A stretch of DNA of 64,000 bases. Origin: a bacterium 0.1xD8-71. Lineage in GTDB: Bacteria > Bacillota > Clostridia > Lachnospirales > Lachnospiraceae. Below are positions 61,224 through 64,000 of this stretch, piece by piece. Where the stretch lies: contig RAYR01000015.1 in the NCBI GenBank assembly GCA_003612405.1, positions 102,284 through 166,283 of the forward strand, read 5' to 3'. Below the pieces are notes generated by a model. That model was given only the letters and a program-made list of their open reading frames with translations, was not told the origin of the DNA and searched no databases. Position 1 is the first letter of the stretch. Each line of letters begins with the position of its first letter. The translations under genes and the position numbers were made by a program.

Positions 61224-62732
61224 ATGAAAGCCGAAATGCTAACGTTACAAAAAAGGTGGAGTCTGTACATGAAATATTCTATGAAAAGGCAGTTTGCGGT
61301 AGTTCTTCTGGCACTGGTCACAGGGACGATTCTACTTTGCCTCATTTTAAACACAACACTGCTTGGAAAATATTATATTAACAAGAAACAAAATGCTCTG
61401 GTGCAGGCATATTTCAGTATCAATGAGGCCTCAAGCGCCGGAGATATTACCACGGAAGATTATGATATTGAATTACAGAAAATCCGTGAGAAATATAATA
61501 TACAGGTGCTCATAGCAGATGCAGAATCACAGGCAGTCAAGTTTTCCATGAATGATCCGGAAACGGTATTAAAGCAGCTTCTCGACCATATCTTTCTGGG
61601 CGTGAACGAAGAAAACCTTCTATTAAATACAGAAGATTATAAGATGCAGGTTGTCAAAGACTATAGAACACAGACGGAGTATATTGAAATGTGGGGGATA
61701 CTTGACAACGGATATTTCTTTATGCTGCGAAGCGCTCTGGAGGGGATTCAGGAGAGCGTGTCAATCTCTAACCGGTTTCTTGCTTATGTGGGCATGGTGG
61801 CTGTGCTGATCAGTGCCCTGTTAGTCTTATGGCTGTCTAATCGGTTTTCCAAACCCATTCTGGAACTGGCCAAAATTTCGGAACGTATGAAACATCTGGA
61901 TTTTGAGGTTAAGTATACGGGGGATGACAGGACAGAGATAGCGGTTCTGGGTAATAATATCAATGAATTGTCAGAAGCACTCGAAGAGACGATCTCGGAG
62001 TTAAAGACAGCGAATAATGAACTTTTAAAGGACATTGAGAGAAAAGATAAAGTGGATGAGATGCGCAGAGAGTTTCTTTCCAATGTTTCCCATGAATTAA
62101 AGACACCGATTGCACTGATACAAGGTTATGCGGAAGGATTGCGGGAAGGCGTGAATGATGACGCAGAAAGCCGGGAATTCTACTGCGATGTGATTATGGA
62201 TGAGGCCGCGAGAATGAACACCATGGTAAAGAAACTTCTGACCCTGAATCAATTAGAATTTGGGAACGAGGTCGTTACCATGGAGCGATTTGATGTGGCA
62301 GCACTGATCAAAAACTACATTGTCTCCTGTGATATTTTGGTAAAACAGAATAATGTTTCCATTCGTATGGAAGAATATGATCCGATTTATGTCTGGGGCG
62401 ATGAATTTAAAGTGGAGGAAGTATTTGCCAATTATTTTACCAATGCGATCAATCATGCCGGGGGAGATAAAATCATTGATATAAAGATACGAAAAGAAGA
62501 GCAAAGTGTGCGCGTTTCTGTGTTTAATACAGGGGAACCGATTCCGCAGGAGAGCGTGGATCATCTTTGGGAAAAATTCTACAAAGTAGATAAGGCACGG
62601 ACAAGAGAGTACGGAGGAAGCGGCATCGGACTATCCATTGTCAAGGCAATCATGGAATCCATGAATCAGCAGTATGGCGTGATCAATTATGATAACGGCG
62701 TGGAATTCTGGTTTATGTTAGATGGGGCTTGA
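61224..62732 (+). CDS. Membrane sensor histidine kinase, no adjacent response regulator
   Basis: A 502-residue kinase: TM1 at about 26-48, an extracytoplasmic loop of about 130 residues, TM2 at about 188-208 (MVAVLISALLVLWLS), HAMP, HisKA with H290 in SNVSHELKTPIALIQGYAEG, and a HATPase domain with EVFANYFTNAINHA and GGSGIGLSIV. The start is uncertain: ATG 61224 is used to keep the WSLYMKYSMKRQF segment, but ATG 61269 has a much better ribosome-binding site (AAAGGTGGAG). Family members I recall are normally preceded by an OmpR-type regulator, which is missing here. TTGACT at 61139-61144 may be the -35 of its promoter. Confidence 0.88.
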   Translation: MKAEMLTLQKRWSLYMKYSMKRQFAVVLLALVTGTILLCLILNTTLLGKYYINKKQNALVQAYFSINEASSAGDITTEDYDIELQKIREKYNIQVLIADAESQAVKFSMNDPETVLKQLLDHIFLGVNEENLLLNTEDYKMQVVKDYRTQTEYIEMWGILDNGYFFMLRSALEGIQESVSISNRFLAYVGMVAVLISALLVLWLSNRFSKPILELAKISERMKHLDFEVKYTGDDRTEIAVLGNNINELSEALEETISELKTANNELLKDIERKDKVDEMRREFLSNVSHELKTPIALIQGYAEGLREGVNDDAESREFYCDVIMDEAARMNTMVKKLLTLNQLEFGNEVVTMERFDVAALIKNYIVSCDILVKQNNVSIRMEEYDPIYVWGDEFKVEEVFANYFTNAINHAGGDKIIDIKIRKEEQSVRVSVFNTGEPIPQESVDHLWEKFYKVDKARTREYGGSGIGLSIVKAIMESMNQQYGVINYDNGVEFWFMLDGA

Positions 62733-62788
62733 TGTTAGGAATGATATATTATGTCCGGATACATCGGGTGACTGCGTGCGGTTTTGAC

Positions 62789-62817
62789 TTGTAAGAATAG
62801 AAATAGTAAGGTATAAT
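62789..62817 (+). promoter_or_regulatory. Promoter of the 67-aa gene
   Basis: TTGTAA (62789-62794), 17-base spacer, TATAAT (62812-62817), about 45 bases before the start at 62864. Confidence 0.6.
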
Positions 62818-62863
62818 AGACGGGAACGATTTCTATTGATGATTTTATGGTGTTTAGGGGAAT

Positions 62864-63067
62864 ATGGTATCCAGAAAAAACAAACGCAAAATAATATATG
62901 AAGGAACAAATTTTTACTGGTACGTGAGAGTCAATGAGCATGGACATAGAGTGCATATTATATCTGATGACAAAAAAGTGCATTTAGAATATCCCTTCAT
63001 GGATACAGAAATTCCTGTTACACCACAGGATATTAGAAATCATTTGCAAACCAAATACAGTGTTTGA
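62864..63067 (+). CDS. Small hypothetical protein, 67 aa
   Basis: I do not recognise it. It is a basic, soluble peptide rich in aromatic and His residues (TNFYWYVRVNEHGHRVHIIS) with beta-strand-like alternation and a short Pro-containing C-terminal helix (VTPQDIRNHL). A good promoter lies upstream and AGGGGAAT directly before the ATG, so it is likely expressed. It stands between the orphan kinase and a lipoprotein gene. Confidence 0.62.
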   Translation: MVSRKNKRKIIYEGTNFYWYVRVNEHGHRVHIISDDKKVHLEYPFMDTEIPVTPQDIRNHLQTKYSV

Positions 63068-63105
63068 GAATATGCTACAATAATATATAGATGGGAGATA
63101 TGGAT

Positions 63106-63837
63106 GTGAAAAGGACAGGTATAATTCTGTGTGGTATTGCAGCTTCATTTCTTATGACAGGTTGTGGGGCTATGCCAGACCTGACACAGGAAGAAACGGA
63201 ACTGATATCAGAATACGCAGTGGGAGTACTGCTCAAATATGATAAGAGCCATGGAAGCCGTCTGGTAGATACATCAGCATATGAAGTTGTTGAGACTGAG
63301 GAGATTCCGGAAGAATTACCGGAAGAGCCGATACCGGAAGAAGAGCAGCAGGAATTGCCGGAAACGACAGAAATTGTGGATGTGAGCCAGGAGGAAGAAG
63401 AGACAGAGCCGCAGGTTTCGTCTGTGGAAGAATATTATGGGATTCCCAATGTGGCGATTCAATATACAGGATATGAAGTGACAGATTCTTATCCGTCTGT
63501 CGGAGAGGGAGAGGAACTTTTCTTCTCGATGGATGCGACACCCGGAACACAGCTTTTGGTGCTTAAGTTCTCAGTACGCAATACGGGGAACGAAGATCAG
63601 CTTGTGAATATGCTGGAGTATGGAGCAAGGTTCAGAGTCTCTGTCAATGGAGAAGCCAGTAATGGGGCATTGGCTACAATGCTTTTAAATGATATGCAGA
63701 CATATGATGATGTGGTTCCTGCCGGTTCATCTGTAGAATTGGTAAGTATTGTGGAAGTCCCTCAAAATACAAGTGTAAACAGTATTGATTTTATTCTGCG
63801 AGGCAACGAGGAAAAGGCAACTTTAAGGCTGCAATAG
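63106..63837 (+). CDS. Lipoprotein with acidic linker and C-terminal Ig-like (DUF4352/DUF5067-like) domain
   Basis: A 243-residue predicted lipoprotein: signal MKRTGIILCGIAASFLMTGC with lipobox MTGC, a short helical part, a Pro/Glu-rich linker (about 65-110, repeats of PEELPEEPIPEEEQQELPE), then a beta-rich domain (about 115-243) including LVLKFSVRNTG and a hydrophobic end. Such domains occur in surface lipoproteins of unknown role in clostridia. GTG 63106 is chosen because GGGAGA is seven bases upstream and it gives a clean signal peptide; ATG 63100 is too close. Confidence 0.7.
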   Translation: MKRTGIILCGIAASFLMTGCGAMPDLTQEETELISEYAVGVLLKYDKSHGSRLVDTSAYEVVETEEIPEELPEEPIPEEEQQELPETTEIVDVSQEEEETEPQVSSVEEYYGIPNVAIQYTGYEVTDSYPSVGEGEELFFSMDATPGTQLLVLKFSVRNTGNEDQLVNMLEYGARFRVSVNGEASNGALATMLLNDMQTYDDVVPAGSSVELVSIVEVPQNTSVNSIDFILRGNEEKATLRLQ

Positions 63838-63877
63838 GAGAAAAAAAGAAAAAATGCGAGAAAATTATAATTTCCCG

Positions 63878-63906
63878 TTGACATTCAAGGAACCATCTGA
63901 TATTAT
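63878..63906 (+). promoter_or_regulatory. Strong promoter reading out of the window
   Basis: Perfect TTGACA (63878-63883), exact 17-base spacer, TATTAT (63901-63906). The transcribed gene lies beyond the end of the window. Confidence 0.75.
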
Positions 63907-63947
63907 ATGAAAGTCGCACAGCACTGTATAAAGCGTGAAGCGCACAC

Positions 63948-64000
63948 GAAGAACAACTGCAAAGGAGTTCTTCGGCAGTTAATTCCGAAGGGATTTACAG
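63948..64000 (+). other. Structured leader or hairpin repeat at the window end, truncated
   Basis: GAAGAAC (63948-63954) pairs with GTTCTTC (63967-63973). AACTGC (63955-63960) can pair with GCAGTT (63975-63980), and CTTCGG (63970-63975) with CCGAAG (63985-63990), so the pairings exclude one another. Bases 63979-64000 are the inverted copy (one mismatch) of the hairpin unit at 9545-9566, so part of this is the dispersed repeat, not necessarily a riboswitch. Confidence 0.45.

Noticed and set aside
63948..63980. H-type pseudoknot in the leader
   Set aside because: Two stems do cross (GAAGAAC/GTTCTTC and AACTGC/GCAGTT), but the connecting loops of zero and one base are too short for both to form at once; alternative hairpins are more realistic.

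Overview
The window looks like chromosome of an anaerobic, endospore-lineage Firmicute of the Lachnospiraceae / Clostridium cluster XIVa type. Evidence: a SpoIIM homologue and a SpoVB-type flippase, strong AGGAGG ribosome-binding sites, canonical TTGACA/TATAAT promoters, a CIRCE-controlled groESL, a LicT-type antiterminator with its RNA target, LplB/YtcP-type sugar transporters, lipoprotein signals, and a tmRNA tag ending in LAYAA. Genus and species cannot be fixed from the sequence alone.

Layout. 1-6.9 kb: end of a Nudix hydrolase gene, spoIIM, xerD, then (minus) DAHP synthase and a MATE/SpoVB-like flippase, then mnmA, an unknown 129-aa gene and (minus) a PHP-type histidinol phosphatase. 7-10.5 kb: lower glycolysis gap-pgk-tpiA. 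10.5-33.3 kb: a carbohydrate island. It has a Cache chemoreceptor and an SGNH acetylesterase, a divergent AraC regulator, GH3 beta-xylosidase, GH67 alpha-glucuronidase, two ABC permeases and a binding lipoprotein: a (methyl)glucuronoxylan-oligosaccharide uptake and degradation unit without its own ATPase. It then holds a complete PTS operon (RNA antitermination leader, PRD antiterminator, EIIA, EI, HPr, EIICB, nagA) for N-acetylglucosamine, and finally a second AraC regulator divergent from a GH31 glycosidase.

33.3-45 kb: a membrane-protein remnant, a degenerate GGDEF protein, CIRCE-groES-groEL, the (p)ppGpp enzyme Rel, a metallo-beta-lactamase-fold hydrolase, a TraX-family membrane protein, and a three-gene VWA / MoxR-AAA+ / leucine-rich-repeat module. 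45-48.4 kb: secG-rnr-smpB-ssrA, the conserved trans-translation/RNA quality-control block. 48.5-54.6 kb: a signalling operon of chemoreceptor, unknown one-TM protein, OmpR-type regulator and a large hybrid histidine kinase. 54.6-59.6 kb: RND efflux pair. 59.6-64 kb: a Cache-GGDEF diguanylate cyclase, an orphan histidine kinase, a 67-aa unknown, a lipoprotein, and a promoter with a structured leader cut off by the window end.

The most striking sequence-level observation is that the two promoters of the xylan unit share an identical architecture: two AGCAA-type 13-mers exactly 21 bp apart, the downstream one abutting a poor -35 and starting exactly 36 nt before a perfect TATAAT. This is the geometry of a class II AraC-family activator promoter and defines a small regulon for the adjacent regulator. 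A third promoter (GH31) can be read with the same geometry but a different motif. Other points of interest are the PRD2 histidine losses in the antiterminator, a Lys at HPr position 46, the VWA-MoxR-LRR module, the chemoreceptor/hybrid-kinase operon, and dispersed small hairpin repeats.
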